A stretch of 51,447 bases of DNA, taken from contig JAERTD010000034.1 in assembly GCA_016845175.1 (NCBI GenBank), positions 1 to 51,447 of the forward strand, given 5' to 3'. Positions within the stretch are counted from its first letter, which is position 1; each line of letters opens with the position of its first letter. The notes below the pieces were generated by a model. It did not search any database and was not told the DNA's origin. It saw only the letters and a list, made by a program, of their open reading frames with translations. Below are positions 1-8,791 of the stretch, in pieces. Source of the stretch: Bacteroidota bacterium. GTDB taxonomy: Bacteria; Bacteroidota; Bacteroidia; Bacteroidales; F082. The position numbers were made by a program, and so were the translations under genes.

Positions 1-251
1 AATTGGCTACGATTATGAAAGTTAAATCCTGCAATTTTATTTAAAGCAATATCTTTTGCACTTTCCTTTAACTTTTCAATTTTAGGTAAATAGTCAAGTA
101 CCTTTTGCTTGCTTGGAGCAAGTACGCAATCTAATCGTCTAAGTACTGTCATTGGTAAAATAACTTTACCGTAATCTGCTCTTTTATAATCGCCTCTGAG
201 AAGGTTTGCAACTTCCCATATTTTATCTGACTTTTCTTTAAAGTTCTTCAT
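1..251 (-). CDS. hsdM: Type I restriction-modification methylase subunit HsdM, N-terminal part (cut by window edge)
   Basis: The reverse strand from the ATG at 249-251 reads an open frame of 83 codons that runs off the left edge. It begins MKNFKEKSDKIWEVANLLRG and continues with KVILPMTVLRRLDCVLAPSK. This matches the conserved N-terminal helical domain of HsdM, the subunit that methylates adenine in type I restriction-modification systems and, with HsdS, recognises the target. The SAM-binding and NPPF motifs lie outside the window, so activity cannot be judged. A full TTTG-N19-TATCTTTG promoter sits 38 nt upstream, so this is probably the first gene of the hsd operon. Identity rests on the N-terminal motif only. 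Confidence 0.85.
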   Translation of the reverse strand, partial: MKNFKEKSDKIWEVANLLRGDYKRADYGKVILPMTVLRRLDCVLAPSKQKVLDYLPKIEKLKESAKDIALNKIAGFNFHNRSQ

Positions 252-289
252 CTATATTTCAATTCCTTTCGTTCAATTTACCAAAGCTT

Positions 290-320
290 CAAAGATACTC
301 CGAATCTGCGGGGAGGCAAA
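290..320 (-). promoter_or_regulatory. Bacteroidota-type promoter of hsdM (-33 and -7)
   Basis: On the minus strand TTTG (317-320) is followed after 19 nt by TATCTTTG (290-297). This fits the Bacteroides primary sigma factor consensus TTTG-N19-21-TAnnTTTG exactly. The hsdM ATG is 38 nt downstream. Confidence 0.75.
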
Positions 321-440
321 AAATAGCTCTTTTTGTTTTTTAGGGTTTGCCTGTGTGTTGGCAAAAACCAAATGTGCTATTTGTGCGGTGGCTACCCCAA
401 CTGTCCCGAAGGGCAGAAGCGCGGTGGCAAAAACTAATTT
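300..440. repeat. Repeat-like, GC-richer noncoding patch
   Basis: Within the 580-bp gap between hsdM and the thioredoxin gene this patch is GC-richer than its flanks. GGCAAAAA occurs at 315, 360 and 426, GCGGTGGC occurs twice, and a small hairpin lies at 401-416 (stem CTGTCC/GGGCAG, loop CGAA). It resembles noncoding intergenic repeats scattered in many Bacteroidota genomes, which often create spurious short frames; that link is from memory. The remainder (441-804) is AT-rich and shows no gene. Confidence 0.4.
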
Positions 441-804
441 TTTCTTGCACCAACTTTCATTCAATGCTCTTTATTTATCCGCTTATTATTTCAATTTGTC
501 AATCTAACTTTTCTATGTGCATCTCGGTCTTTGCCTTGCATACAACTATGTTGTATGTGTAATTCCATTTATATCGCTTTTACCCCTTGAAAACTTACAT
601 TTATACTCCATATGCGTATGTATAACACAATGCTTAGTTGAACTAATCTCATCATATCGATTGAAAAAAATGGAATGGCTTGTTCATCATCTAGCAGGTC
701 GAGACCAAAGCTATGGAAATTTTCGCTTCCCTGCGCATATAAAGCAGCTTAATTATTTCAACCTAAGCATCATAGGCACCTCTCCTGTACAAACCCTCAT
801 TTCT

Positions 805-812
805 TATCTTTG
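805..812 (+). promoter_or_regulatory. -7 promoter element of the thioredoxin gene
   Basis: TATCTTTG matches TAnnTTTG and lies 19 nt before the ATG at 832. No TTTG -33 box is seen at the expected distance. Its position argues against the longer upstream in-frame extension being translated. Confidence 0.6.
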
Positions 813-831
813 CCTATTTAACACACACATT

Positions 832-2196
832 ATGATCAAGAAACTCTTCCTAAGCCTTTGTCTGCTAAGTTTGTCGGTGGCAGGCATCTCCCAAAGCTTT
901 TCCATCGAAGGCACCCTGCTGGGGCAGGCCAATAAAGCCGTTTACCTCATCGATTTCAAGGGAGAAAACAGATCCATCATCGACACAGTGTATACGGATA
1001 TGAGTGGTACTTTTTCCATCCCCATGACGGAAGATATGGAAAAGGGTATGTATTTGCTGGGCACACCCGAAGGACAAATGATCGAACTGATTTTCCACAA
1101 CGAAAGCATACAGTTTGTGGCCTCTGGGAGCGGTGAAGACCAGCAGGTACAGATTATCAGCTCCATCGAGAATATGATTTATTATGATTATCTGTACAGC
1201 AAAGGCGCCTATTTGTACAAAAATGAATTGTTGCATCCCATCATTCAACTTTACCCAGCCGATGAGACCTTTTACCAGCAGGCCCTGGATACCTATAGGA
1301 ACAACCAGGAGGAACTGAAGGAAAGACTAAGAAGTCTGGGAACTGAAAACCCGGGTACTCTGGCCTCCAGATACATCGCTGCTGATGCACCCCTTTTCTT
1401 CGATCCCACCCTGGAGGAAGCCGCTCTGAATGCTTTTCAAAAAACCCATTATTTTGATCAGGTGGATTTCAATGACAGCATTCTCATCAGGGGCAGCATT
1501 TTGACCTCCAAAATAGTAGATTATCTCACCTTGTATCAGTTTGGGGTGAACAGCCAGGAGGAATTGGAAAATCAAATGCTACGGGCGGTGGACACCATCA
1601 TGTTGAAGGCAGAGATCCATCAATCGGTATATGAATTCGTTATCGATTTCGTGGTCAATGGTTTCACCAGTATAGGCTTCGATAAAGGCCTGGAGCATAT
1701 CGCCCAACAAAGCAAACTGGAACAATTTTGTGTGAATTCAGAAAGAAAAAAAGAGTTGGAATCGCGTTTGGATCTGGTAAGAAAGCTTGCTGTTGGCAAA
1801 ACAGCACCTGCCTTTGAAACCACCTCCGTTAGCGGAGAAAACATAGTCCTCAATGACATTAAAGCCAAAAAAACGATTTTAGTATTCTGGGCCAGCTGGT
1901 GTCCCCATTGTGATGCCATTTTACCTGTATTGAAAGACTGGTATGCCCAATATACCAGAGAGGAACTGGAAGTGGTGGCCATTTCGGTGGATGATCATGC
2001 AGCAGATTATAATGAAGCCCTGGACACTTACAATTTTGATTGGATCAATGTGGGCAATTTGAAGGGATGGGATGGTCCGGTCATTATGGCCTATGGGATA
2101 GCAGCCACACCCAGTATTTTCATTCTCGATGAAAACAAAAGCATTATCGGAAAACCCAATTCGGTAAGTCAGTTGAATGAGATGATGGCACCCTAG
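832..2196 (+). CDS. Secreted TlpA/ResA-like thioredoxin-fold protein with DUF4369-type N-terminus
   Basis: This 454-residue protein opens with a signal peptide (MIKKLFLSLCLLSLSVAGIS). A beta-rich region near residues 22-120 resembles DUF4369, and a helical middle follows. The C-terminal AhpC/TSA-thioredoxin domain (about 325-454) carries the redox motif WCPHC with Cys357 and Cys360. Such Bacteroidota proteins are periplasmic thiol-disulfide oxidoreductases; the natural substrate is unknown. I chose the ATG at 832 because the signal peptide begins there and a -7 element lies just upstream. The frame is open further upstream to 517, but that part looks non-coding. The stop TAG overlaps the convergent lutA stop in a CTAG. 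Confidence 0.88.
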   Translation: MIKKLFLSLCLLSLSVAGISQSFSIEGTLLGQANKAVYLIDFKGENRSIIDTVYTDMSGTFSIPMTEDMEKGMYLLGTPEGQMIELIFHNESIQFVASGSGEDQQVQIISSIENMIYYDYLYSKGAYLYKNELLHPIIQLYPADETFYQQALDTYRNNQEELKERLRSLGTENPGTLASRYIAADAPLFFDPTLEEAALNAFQKTHYFDQVDFNDSILIRGSILTSKIVDYLTLYQFGVNSQEELENQMLRAVDTIMLKAEIHQSVYEFVIDFVVNGFTSIGFDKGLEHIAQQSKLEQFCVNSERKKELESRLDLVRKLAVGKTAPAFETTSVSGENIVLNDIKAKKTILVFWASWCPHCDAILPVLKDWYAQYTREELEVVAISVDDHAADYNEALDTYNFDWINVGNLKGWDGPVIMAYGIAATPSIFILDENKSIIGKPNSVSQLNEMMAP

Positions 2197-2912
2197 TCTT
2201 CTGAAGCCAGAACATCCACTATATGAGCCACTTTTAAAGGAAGCTTGTGCTTTTTAATATAGGAAGCCTGATGCATCAGACAGGAAGAGTCGGCTGAAAC
2301 GATATACTCCGCTCCGGTATCCAGGGCAGCATGAACCTTTTGTTCGGCCATAGCTGTGGAAATGGCTTCAAATTTCACGGAAAATGTGCCTCCAAAGCCA
2401 CAACATGTATCGCTGTTTTCCATTTCCAGTAATTCCAGACCTTTCACATTTCTCAGGAGGGTCTGAGGTTCATCGTTGAGTTTGTATTCGCGGATGGCTG
2501 CACAGGATTCATGGTAGGTTACCTTATGCTCAAAAACCGCCCCCACATCTTTCTTCTGCAATACATTCACCAAGAAATCGGTCACCTCATAAATATTGCG
2601 CTGCAATTGTTTATACTCATTGTGGAAGGCCGTATTATAAAACAGCTCATCATAATTATTCTTGATATATCCGATGCATGAAGCGGTTGGGCCTACTATG
2701 GGTCGGTTATTGCTGAAATCCGTCAGGAACTTCTCTCCCAACTTCTTGGCATCATCCCAAAATCCACTGTTGAAGGCCATCTGACCACAACAGGTTTGTT
2801 TGGGGTTATAATGAACCTTCACCCCTGCCCTTTCCAGCACCTTTATCATATTAAAGCCGGTTTGGGGATACACCTGATCGATAAAGCAAGGAATAAATAG
2901 GTCTACTTCCAT
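2193..2912 (-). CDS. lutA: LutA/YkgE-type (Fe-S)-binding CCG-domain protein
   Basis: The 239-residue product has two CCG domains. Cys9 and Cys41-Cys42-Gly43 (KQTCCGQMAFNSG) belong to the first, and Cys137 with Cys170-Cys171-Gly172 (DTCCGFGGTFSVK) to the second. This is the LutA arrangement, the Fe-S subunit of the LutABC L-lactate oxidation complex, and it resembles the cysteine-rich domains of heterodisulfide reductase and glycolate oxidase. Length is normal for the family. LutB and LutC are not adjacent: aroA lies upstream and a convergent gene downstream. It has its own -7 element at 2927-2934, so it need not depend on aroBA transcription. The family is certain; the lactate role is inferred. 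Confidence 0.85.
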   Translation of the reverse strand: MEVDLFIPCFIDQVYPQTGFNMIKVLERAGVKVHYNPKQTCCGQMAFNSGFWDDAKKLGEKFLTDFSNNRPIVGPTASCIGYIKNNYDELFYNTAFHNEYKQLQRNIYEVTDFLVNVLQKKDVGAVFEHKVTYHESCAAIREYKLNDEPQTLLRNVKGLELLEMENSDTCCGFGGTFSVKFEAISTAMAEQKVHAALDTGAEYIVSADSSCLMHQASYIKKHKLPLKVAHIVDVLASED

Positions 2913-2926
2913 GAAATAATTTTATA

Positions 2927-2934
2927 CAAAGTTA
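2927..2934 (-). promoter_or_regulatory. -7 promoter element of lutA
   Basis: The minus strand reads TAACTTTG, fitting TAnnTTTG, 14 nt before the lutA ATG. No -33 TTTG is visible. Confidence 0.5.
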
Positions 2935-2971
2935 TAAAAAGCAGGTCTTGTTTACACTTCTGATGGCCATC

Positions 2972-4216
2972 TTAATTAACAATTCCCAAACGTTTCATAT
3001 CCTCCCAAAACCCCGGGTATGATTTCTGCACCACCTTTGGTTCTTTAATCTGTACCTGATTATAAACCAAGACTAAAGCTGCCAGCGACATGGCCATTCG
3101 ATGGTCGCCACGGGAATGAAAAACAATGGGTTCCGCGCTTCTTTTGCTTGACGCATATTCAAGGCTCAGCTTTTCCCCATCCTCCTTAAAAACAACACCC
3201 AGAGGTTTTAGTGCCTCTTGCAAGCTGGCGATTCTGTCAGATTCCTTGTATTTGAGATGATCAATACCTGTGAACTCAGCCTTGATTCTGTGTGCGGCAC
3301 AGCTCACAATGACTGAGGGCGCAATATCCGGACAACTACTGAAATCGTAGTTGAAAGTTTCCGCCATAGTAAAGGATTTCTTCAGACTCAATCCGCCCTT
3401 CTCAAATTTAGAAGTCACACCCAGCTTCTCAAAAATATCAGGCAATACACTATCCCCTTGCAGGCTATCCTGCTGCAATCCTTCAAGAAATACCTCACCG
3501 TTTTTTGATAGGGATACCATCTGATACCAATAGGAAGCAGAACTCCAGTCACCTTCCACTTCATAGGAAGCTGCCGCATAGCTACCTTCCTGAATGATAA
3601 TTTGCTCATCTGAAAGACTTACTGAAGCATCCATCTGCTCCATCAGCCTTGCTGTCATTTCGATATAGGACCTTGATACCAGCTTCCCTTTAAATCTAAT
3701 TTGTAAACCACCCTCCAAATAGGGAGCTATTAGCATCAGAGCGGAGACAAATTGACTGCTTTGGCTGGCATCCACCTCGATAGTTCCACCGCTCAATTCC
3801 GCATACTGTATTCTGAGTGGTGGATATTGAGCATGTTCGGCATATTCAATATGGGCTCCAAGGGCTCTCAAGCCCTCCACCAGTGGGGCTATGGGGCGAT
3901 TCCTCATGCGCTCACAGCCAGTCAGCAATCCACGTTGGGAATCAAAAGCCAGCAGGGCCAGCAGAAAGCGCATGACAGTACCTGCATTGCCTGTATCCAC
4001 AATTAAAGGGATATCTGATACCCCACATACCTTTATGTGCCTGAGTAGTTTGAGCAAGCGTTGGGTATCCTCCGCTTCCGACATCCCATGAATACCAAAG
4101 GACTCACCGGCAATGGCTTCCATGATCAACAATCGGTTGCTGATACTTTTAGAAGTGGGCAAGATGACTTTCCCGGAAAAAGCATCAGTTGCTTTGGTGA
4201 GTGTGAGCGTATCCAC
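2972..4216 (-). CDS. aroA: 3-phosphoshikimate 1-carboxyvinyltransferase (EPSP synthase)
   Basis: AroA joins phosphoenolpyruvate to shikimate-3-phosphate, the sixth step of the shikimate pathway to chorismate. The 414-residue protein has the substrate-binding PTSKSISNR (Lys23), the PEP-loop NAGTVMRF, QSSQF near the S3P site, YKESDRIA and a late GDHRMAMS. Its length is slightly below that of the E. coli enzyme, as usual in Bacteroidota. Its ATG lies one base after the aroB stop, so the two genes are very likely cotranscribed and translationally coupled. Confidence 0.95.
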   Translation of the reverse strand: MDTLTLTKATDAFSGKVILPTSKSISNRLLIMEAIAGESFGIHGMSEAEDTQRLLKLLRHIKVCGVSDIPLIVDTGNAGTVMRFLLALLAFDSQRGLLTGCERMRNRPIAPLVEGLRALGAHIEYAEHAQYPPLRIQYAELSGGTIEVDASQSSQFVSALMLIAPYLEGGLQIRFKGKLVSRSYIEMTARLMEQMDASVSLSDEQIIIQEGSYAAASYEVEGDWSSASYWYQMVSLSKNGEVFLEGLQQDSLQGDSVLPDIFEKLGVTSKFEKGGLSLKKSFTMAETFNYDFSSCPDIAPSVIVSCAAHRIKAEFTGIDHLKYKESDRIASLQEALKPLGVVFKEDGEKLSLEYASSKRSAEPIVFHSRGDHRMAMSLAALVLVYNQVQIKEPKVVQKSYPGFWEDMKRLGIVN

Positions 4217-4217
4217 T

Positions 4218-5300
4218 TTAAGAGCTTATGGATTGATGAATATAATATTTGATGCTGTTGATGACCATTGGATTGTCAACTTCGATGTTGTGAACAGCTT
4301 TACCAATCTTTTTGATGAGGCTGAATTGTAGTTTTCCTTCCCTCACCTTTTTATCATGGCGCATCAATTCCATGAACTCAGGAATATGCTTTTCTTGGAT
4401 GTCTAGTCTATCAAAGCTTTTGTCAATCATGCCTTCAATTTCTGGCAATAACACACAATCCTCACCATAGAGTTGAGAGGATATCCAGGATTCACATATC
4501 ATGCCTGCTGCCACGGCCTTACCATGGGTAATGGGTGTGGCTGTTTTAAGAAAGAAACTTTCAAAAGCGTGTCCGATAGTATGTCCGAAATTCAGGTTTT
4601 TACGTATGCCCTTCTCATGGGTATCATAACGAACAATATCGATTTTATCCTTGGCGGCCTTGATGATGATTTTGTTCCATTCCTCAACTTCCTTATACGA
4701 CTTACCATCAAGCATGCGCCACAAATCCCTGTCCATGATCAGTGCATATTTGATCACTTCTGCATAGCCCGATTGCCATTCGACACTTTCTAAAGTCTTT
4801 AAAAAAACCGGATCCACAATCACAGCAATGGGGTCGGTAAACAGACCTACCTGATTTTTAAAGCCACTGAAATCGACACCCGTTTTACCTCCGATGGCTG
4901 CGTCGATCATACCCAACAAAGTAGTTGGGAAATTGATGAACTGGATACCCCTTTTATAGGTAGCCGCCACAAAGCCTCCGATATCAGAAACCACGCCACC
5001 ACCCAGATTGACCAGGAGAGCATCTCTATCCACTTTGAGATCAGTAAGGGCCTGCCAAATATCAATGGATTGTTCAATATTTTTAAATCCTTCACCGCTG
5101 CGGATCTCAACCACACCACTGAATTCGAACTCATTAAGAAATTCCTCAAAGACGGGCAAACAGTATTTTCTCACATTATCATCAACCAATACAATCATGC
5201 GGGGAAACTTCTTCAGCAGTCTTTTCGAATGCTTCAAAGCGCCTTCTCCTATCACAAAGGATACCGGTTTTGAATCTATGATCACAGGTGTACTGTTCAT
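4218..5300 (-). CDS. aroB: 3-dehydroquinate synthase
   Basis: AroB converts DAHP to 3-dehydroquinate using NAD and a metal ion, the second shikimate step. The 360-residue protein shows the NAD-binding GGGVVSDIGGFVAATYKRG, the following PTTLLGMIDAAIGGKTGVDF, and the metal-ligand region NFGHTIGHAFE with a later HGKAVAAGM. An in-frame codon at 5318 is upstream, but the -7 element at 5305-5312 lies between it and the ATG at 5300. I therefore take MNSTPVIIDSKPVSF as the N-terminus. aroA follows with a one-base gap. Confidence 0.95.
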   Translation of the reverse strand: MNSTPVIIDSKPVSFVIGEGALKHSKRLLKKFPRMIVLVDDNVRKYCLPVFEEFLNEFEFSGVVEIRSGEGFKNIEQSIDIWQALTDLKVDRDALLVNLGGGVVSDIGGFVAATYKRGIQFINFPTTLLGMIDAAIGGKTGVDFSGFKNQVGLFTDPIAVIVDPVFLKTLESVEWQSGYAEVIKYALIMDRDLWRMLDGKSYKEVEEWNKIIIKAAKDKIDIVRYDTHEKGIRKNLNFGHTIGHAFESFFLKTATPITHGKAVAAGMICESWISSQLYGEDCVLLPEIEGMIDKSFDRLDIQEKHIPEFMELMRHDKKVREGKLQFSLIKKIGKAVHNIEVDNPMVINSIKYYIHQSISS

Positions 5301-5304
5301 GCGG

Positions 5305-5312
5305 CAAATATA
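5305..5312 (-). promoter_or_regulatory. -7 promoter element of aroB, very close to the start
   Basis: The minus strand reads TATATTTG, a match to TAnnTTTG, only 4 nt before the ATG at 5300. Transcription would begin at or next to the start codon, so the mRNA is predicted to be leaderless. No -33 TTTG is seen. Confidence 0.55.
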
Positions 5313-5434
5313 ATCCACAAAACAGAATTCCAGCCTAAATTCAGACTATTTATTGTTGGAGTATAGCAAGGCTTACAAAACAGACACTTTCTGTTCAAGG
5401 ATTTAAACTACTGATTTAGAAAGAATCAGATGGT

Positions 5435-6658
5435 TTACCGGTAGGCAGCCATAAGCAATTCAAGGTCTCTGAAGGGCAAATCATACAAATCACTGATGTG
5501 CTTGTTGGTGAGTATACCATTGTAGAGATAAATACCTTTTCCGAAGGCGGCATCCCTTTTGAGCAGTTCATCTATGCCACCCATATCCGCCATGGTGAGT
5601 AAGAGCGGTGTCAGGAAATTGCTTAGGGCAAAAGAGGCTGTATGAGGCACTCTGGAAGCAATATTGGGCACGCAATAATGGGTCACGCCATGGGCCTGAA
5701 AAACCGGATACTGATGGGAAGTCACCTTGGAGGTTTCAAAGCAGCCACCCTGATCAATACTCACATCTATGACCACTGAACCTGCTTTCATTTGTTTCAC
5801 CATATCTTCGGTAATCAAACAGGGACTCACCCCGCAGGAAGCATGTTTGGCTGCTATGACCACATCTGCCTGCCTCAGAGCGTTCATGATAAGATCGGGT
5901 TGTAAGGTAGCCGTATAGACTCTTGAGCCCAGATGACGTTGTATAGCCCTGAGTTTGTAAGTGGAATTATCAAATACTTTCACCTGAGCCCCCATACCCA
6001 TAGCACTTCTGATGGCGTATTCAGCAACTGTACCTGCACCTATTACCACTACCTCGGTGGGCCTGATGCCGGGGAATCCTCCCAACATAACCCCATTGCC
6101 ATAATTGCGGTCGCAAAGGTATTCTGCAGCCACCAGCACGGCAGTATTACCCACAATCTCGCTCATGGATTTAATAACCGGGAAGGCTCCACTCTTATCC
6201 TGTATGTTTTCATAGGATATGGCCTTGGTCTTTTTCGCCATCAGTGAAGTAAAGAATGATTTTTCACGGTTGGGAAGAAAAAGGGAAGATATAATGGTTT
6301 GCTGGTTGCCCAACATATCAATCTCTTCGGTGGTTGGGGGTGCAATTTTCAGGATCATATCCGCCTTGAAGGCCTCTTCAGCTGTGCTAACCACCTCAGC
6401 CCCTGCATCTGCATAATGAGTATCTAAAAAATGTGAGGAGGCTCCGGCATTGGCTTCTATGAGCACCCGATGTCCATTCTCAACCAGAATATTCACAGCC
6501 GATGGAACCAAAGCAATACGTCTTTCATTAGCCGATTGCTCTTTGGGTAAACCTATTACCAATTGATTTTTTTTCGGTCGTTTCTCAAGTACCTCTTCCT
6601 GAGGCAGGAGCTGCTCCTTACCTGAGAACTGCACAAAACCCTTGGCCTTATCATTCAT
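5435..6658 (-). CDS. ald: Alanine dehydrogenase (AlaDH/PNT family)
   Basis: The 407-residue protein carries the AlaDH/PNT N-terminal signature IGLPKEQSANERRIALVP and the nucleotide-binding glycine motif VVVIGAGTVAEYAIRSAMGM. It also has the ISYENI segment and the C-terminal ending NKHISDLYDLPFRDLELLM, close to the NAD-dependent alanine dehydrogenases of Bacteroidota. The reaction is reversible deamination of L-alanine to pyruvate and ammonia. It lacks the membrane region of PntA transhydrogenase, and length favours Ald. It follows tsaE on the same strand with a 43-nt gap and may be cotranscribed with porX-tsaE. Confidence 0.88.
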   Translation of the reverse strand: MNDKAKGFVQFSGKEQLLPQEEVLEKRPKKNQLVIGLPKEQSANERRIALVPSAVNILVENGHRVLIEANAGASSHFLDTHYADAGAEVVSTAEEAFKADMILKIAPPTTEEIDMLGNQQTIISSLFLPNREKSFFTSLMAKKTKAISYENIQDKSGAFPVIKSMSEIVGNTAVLVAAEYLCDRNYGNGVMLGGFPGIRPTEVVVIGAGTVAEYAIRSAMGMGAQVKVFDNSTYKLRAIQRHLGSRVYTATLQPDLIMNALRQADVVIAAKHASCGVSPCLITEDMVKQMKAGSVVIDVSIDQGGCFETSKVTSHQYPVFQAHGVTHYCVPNIASRVPHTASFALSNFLTPLLLTMADMGGIDELLKRDAAFGKGIYLYNGILTNKHISDLYDLPFRDLELLMAAYR

Positions 6659-6701
6659 AGGATATGCTTATGATCATGGTTTGACAGGGAAAAAATCTGA
6701 T

Positions 6702-7136
6702 TTAGGATGTTCTTTCTTCCAGACTGATGATCCGTTCCTCGTTTTCACCCACTTCAATCAATAGATATACGTAAGAATCGGGCAAAAGTTCCAAAATTAA
6801 TTCCGGCCACTCAATGAAACAATAGTGATCACTGAAGAAATATTCCTCATATCCAATATCATAAACTTCGGTGAGTTTCTTCACACGGTATAAATCGAAA
6901 TGGAAAACCGTGTCACCACCCTGGCTTTCATATTGATTGACCAGGGCAAAAGTTGGGCTGTTTACTACATCTACCACTTCCAATTGCTCACAAATGGCTT
7001 TGATCAAAGTGGTTTTTCCAGCTCCCATCTTGCCTGAGATAGCCAGAATTCGTTGTGAATCCATAAAATCCAGAATGGTAGAAGCTGCCGCCTCCAATTC
7101 CTTCAGGCTGTTAACGATGATTTGTTTCTGTTGCAT
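6702..7136 (-). CDS. tsaE: tRNA threonylcarbamoyladenosine biosynthesis ATPase TsaE
   Basis: TsaE is the small ATPase that works with TsaB and TsaD to place threonylcarbamoyl on A37 of ANN-decoding tRNAs. The 144-residue length is typical. The Walker A loop is GKMGAGKTT (residues 35-43), SPTFALVNQY follows, and the conserved FIEWPE motif is present near residue 108. The ATG at 7134-7136 shares one base with the porX stop, so translation is likely coupled to porX. Confidence 0.93.
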   Translation of the reverse strand: MQQKQIIVNSLKELEAAASTILDFMDSQRILAISGKMGAGKTTLIKAICEQLEVVDVVNSPTFALVNQYESQGGDTVFHFDLYRVKKLTEVYDIGYEEYFFSDHYCFIEWPELILELLPDSYVYLLIEVGENEERIISLEERTS

Positions 7137-8689
7137 TATTTTGGACTCAATGTTATGAACGGAATCAATGCTTCTTCAAGCGAAATCCCCCCGTGTTGGA
7201 ACGTATTTCGATAGTATTTCGCATAGTAATTGTAGTTGTTGGGATAGGCAAAGAAATCACCTGATCGTGCAAATACAAAACTGGTGCTTACATTTAACTT
7301 GGGCAGGAAATATGCTTCAGGATCAGTTATTTCAAACACTTGTTTCTTATTGTACGCCAGACTCTTACCAAACTTATACCTAAGGTTGGTATTGACATTC
7401 CTGTCGCCCACAATCTTTATGGGATCGGTTACTTTGATGGATCCATGATCAGTGGTAATCATCAGTTTCACATCCTTGTCGGCCAGGTATTTGATGATGT
7501 CAAAAAGTGAAGAATGCTCAAACCAGGATTGCATCAGCGAACGATAGGCTCGCTCATCATCTGCCAGTTCACGGATAATTTCCATTTCAGTTCGGGCATG
7601 GGAAAGCATATCCACAAAATTATACACAATGATATTAAAGTCATTGTCCATAAGGTTGCTGATGTTCTCAAACAATTTCTTTCCGGCATCCAGGTTCAGG
7701 ACTTTATTATAGGAAGTCTTGGTACTCTTACCGTAACGCTTTAACTGTTCCTCCAGCAACTCGTGTTCAAATTTATTCTTGGTTCCTTCCTCATGTTCAT
7801 CCACCCAATACTGTCTGAATCGTTTTCGGATATCATTGGGCATCATACCTGAAAAGATGGCATTTCTGGCATATTGGGTAGTAGTAGGCATGATACTGTA
7901 ATACAGTTCATCCTTATCCACACGGAAGAATTGCTCAATCATAGGTTGTATGGCCTTCCACTGATCGTATCGCAGGTTATCGATGAGCAGTAAAAAGGTT
8001 TTATTGGACGGATTGAGGTCAGGAAAGATTTTGTCTTTAAAAAGGGTATGTGACAAGGTAGGTTTGTCATCCACATTACCGTACAACCAATCCTTATAAT
8101 TGCTTTCATAGAATTTGCAGAAAGCACTATTGGCCTCATTCTTCTGCATATTTAAGACTTCCAGTATGCCTTCATCGTCCGATTGTTCGAGGTTGACTTC
8201 AAATCGTACCAGTTTCTTATAAATATCAGTCCAGTCCTCGTGCGACAGATGGTCCATCAATTGCATGCTCAGTTCTCTGAACTGTTGCTGGTAATTCATG
8301 GTAGCCTTTTCTCCGGCCAGTTTACGGTTTTCAAGGTTTCGCTTTAGCGAGAGCAATATCTGACTGGGCTTCACCGGCTTAATCAGATAGTCGGCAATAT
8401 TGGAACCAATGGCATCTTCCATAATAGACTCTTCCTCACTCTTGGTGATCATCACCACAGGCAAATTGGGAAAGTCTGTTTTCAGGCGTTCGAGAGTTTC
8501 TATCCCACTCAACCCAGGCATCTGTTCGTCCAGGAACACAATATCATAATGATGCTGCCCTAATAAATCGAGGGCTTCATCACCACTGTTCACGGCATCC
8601 AATGCGTAACCTTTTTCTTCCAAATATATGATGTGGGGTTTGAGTCTGTCAATCTCATCATCTGCCCATAAAATCCTTATCTTACTCAT
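7136..8689 (-). CDS. porX: PorX, T9SS response regulator with PglZ-type phosphatase domain
   Basis: PorX is the cytoplasmic response regulator of the PorX/PorY pair that controls T9SS genes and gliding/secretion functions in Bacteroidota. The receiver domain (about 1-120) has the acidic pair Asp10-Asp11, phospho-acceptor Asp54 in DIVFLDEQMPG, and Lys in YLIKPVKP. A helical linker follows. The C-terminal alkaline-phosphatase-like PglZ domain shows MPTTTQYARNAIFSG, YNFVDMLSHAR and TTDHGSIKV, containing the expected metal-binding Asp/His/Thr residues. Its 517 residues match known PorX. There is no DNA-binding domain, as in the family. tsaE follows with a 1-nt overlap. A T9SS cargo lies at 34322-37978. 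Confidence 0.93.
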   Translation of the reverse strand: MSKIRILWADDEIDRLKPHIIYLEEKGYALDAVNSGDEALDLLGQHHYDIVFLDEQMPGLSGIETLERLKTDFPNLPVVMITKSEEESIMEDAIGSNIADYLIKPVKPSQILLSLKRNLENRKLAGEKATMNYQQQFRELSMQLMDHLSHEDWTDIYKKLVRFEVNLEQSDDEGILEVLNMQKNEANSAFCKFYESNYKDWLYGNVDDKPTLSHTLFKDKIFPDLNPSNKTFLLLIDNLRYDQWKAIQPMIEQFFRVDKDELYYSIMPTTTQYARNAIFSGMMPNDIRKRFRQYWVDEHEEGTKNKFEHELLEEQLKRYGKSTKTSYNKVLNLDAGKKLFENISNLMDNDFNIIVYNFVDMLSHARTEMEIIRELADDERAYRSLMQSWFEHSSLFDIIKYLADKDVKLMITTDHGSIKVTDPIKIVGDRNVNTNLRYKFGKSLAYNKKQVFEITDPEAYFLPKLNVSTSFVFARSGDFFAYPNNYNYYAKYYRNTFQHGGISLEEALIPFITLSPK

Positions 8690-8791
8690 GTCTTTTATTT
8701 ATAGAACCATTAGCTTTGTATGTTCTAAATGCAAATAACGAGTTATTATTGTTCCATGCATTTTAGGACTCACACAAATTTAACATAATTT

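Noticed and set aside
273..464. Minus-strand frame of 63 codons (KKLVFATALLPFGTVGVATA)
   Set aside because: It runs through the repeat-like patch and the hsdM promoter, has no family likeness and resembles the spurious short frames such repeats create.
517..831. In-frame N-terminal extension of the thioredoxin-like gene
   Set aside because: A clear signal peptide starts at 832 and a -7 promoter element lies at 805-812 inside the extension.
5411..5429. Hairpin CTGATT/AATCAG just past the ald stop codon
   Set aside because: Only 6 bp with a 7-nt loop and no T-run on the minus strand; too weak to call a terminator.
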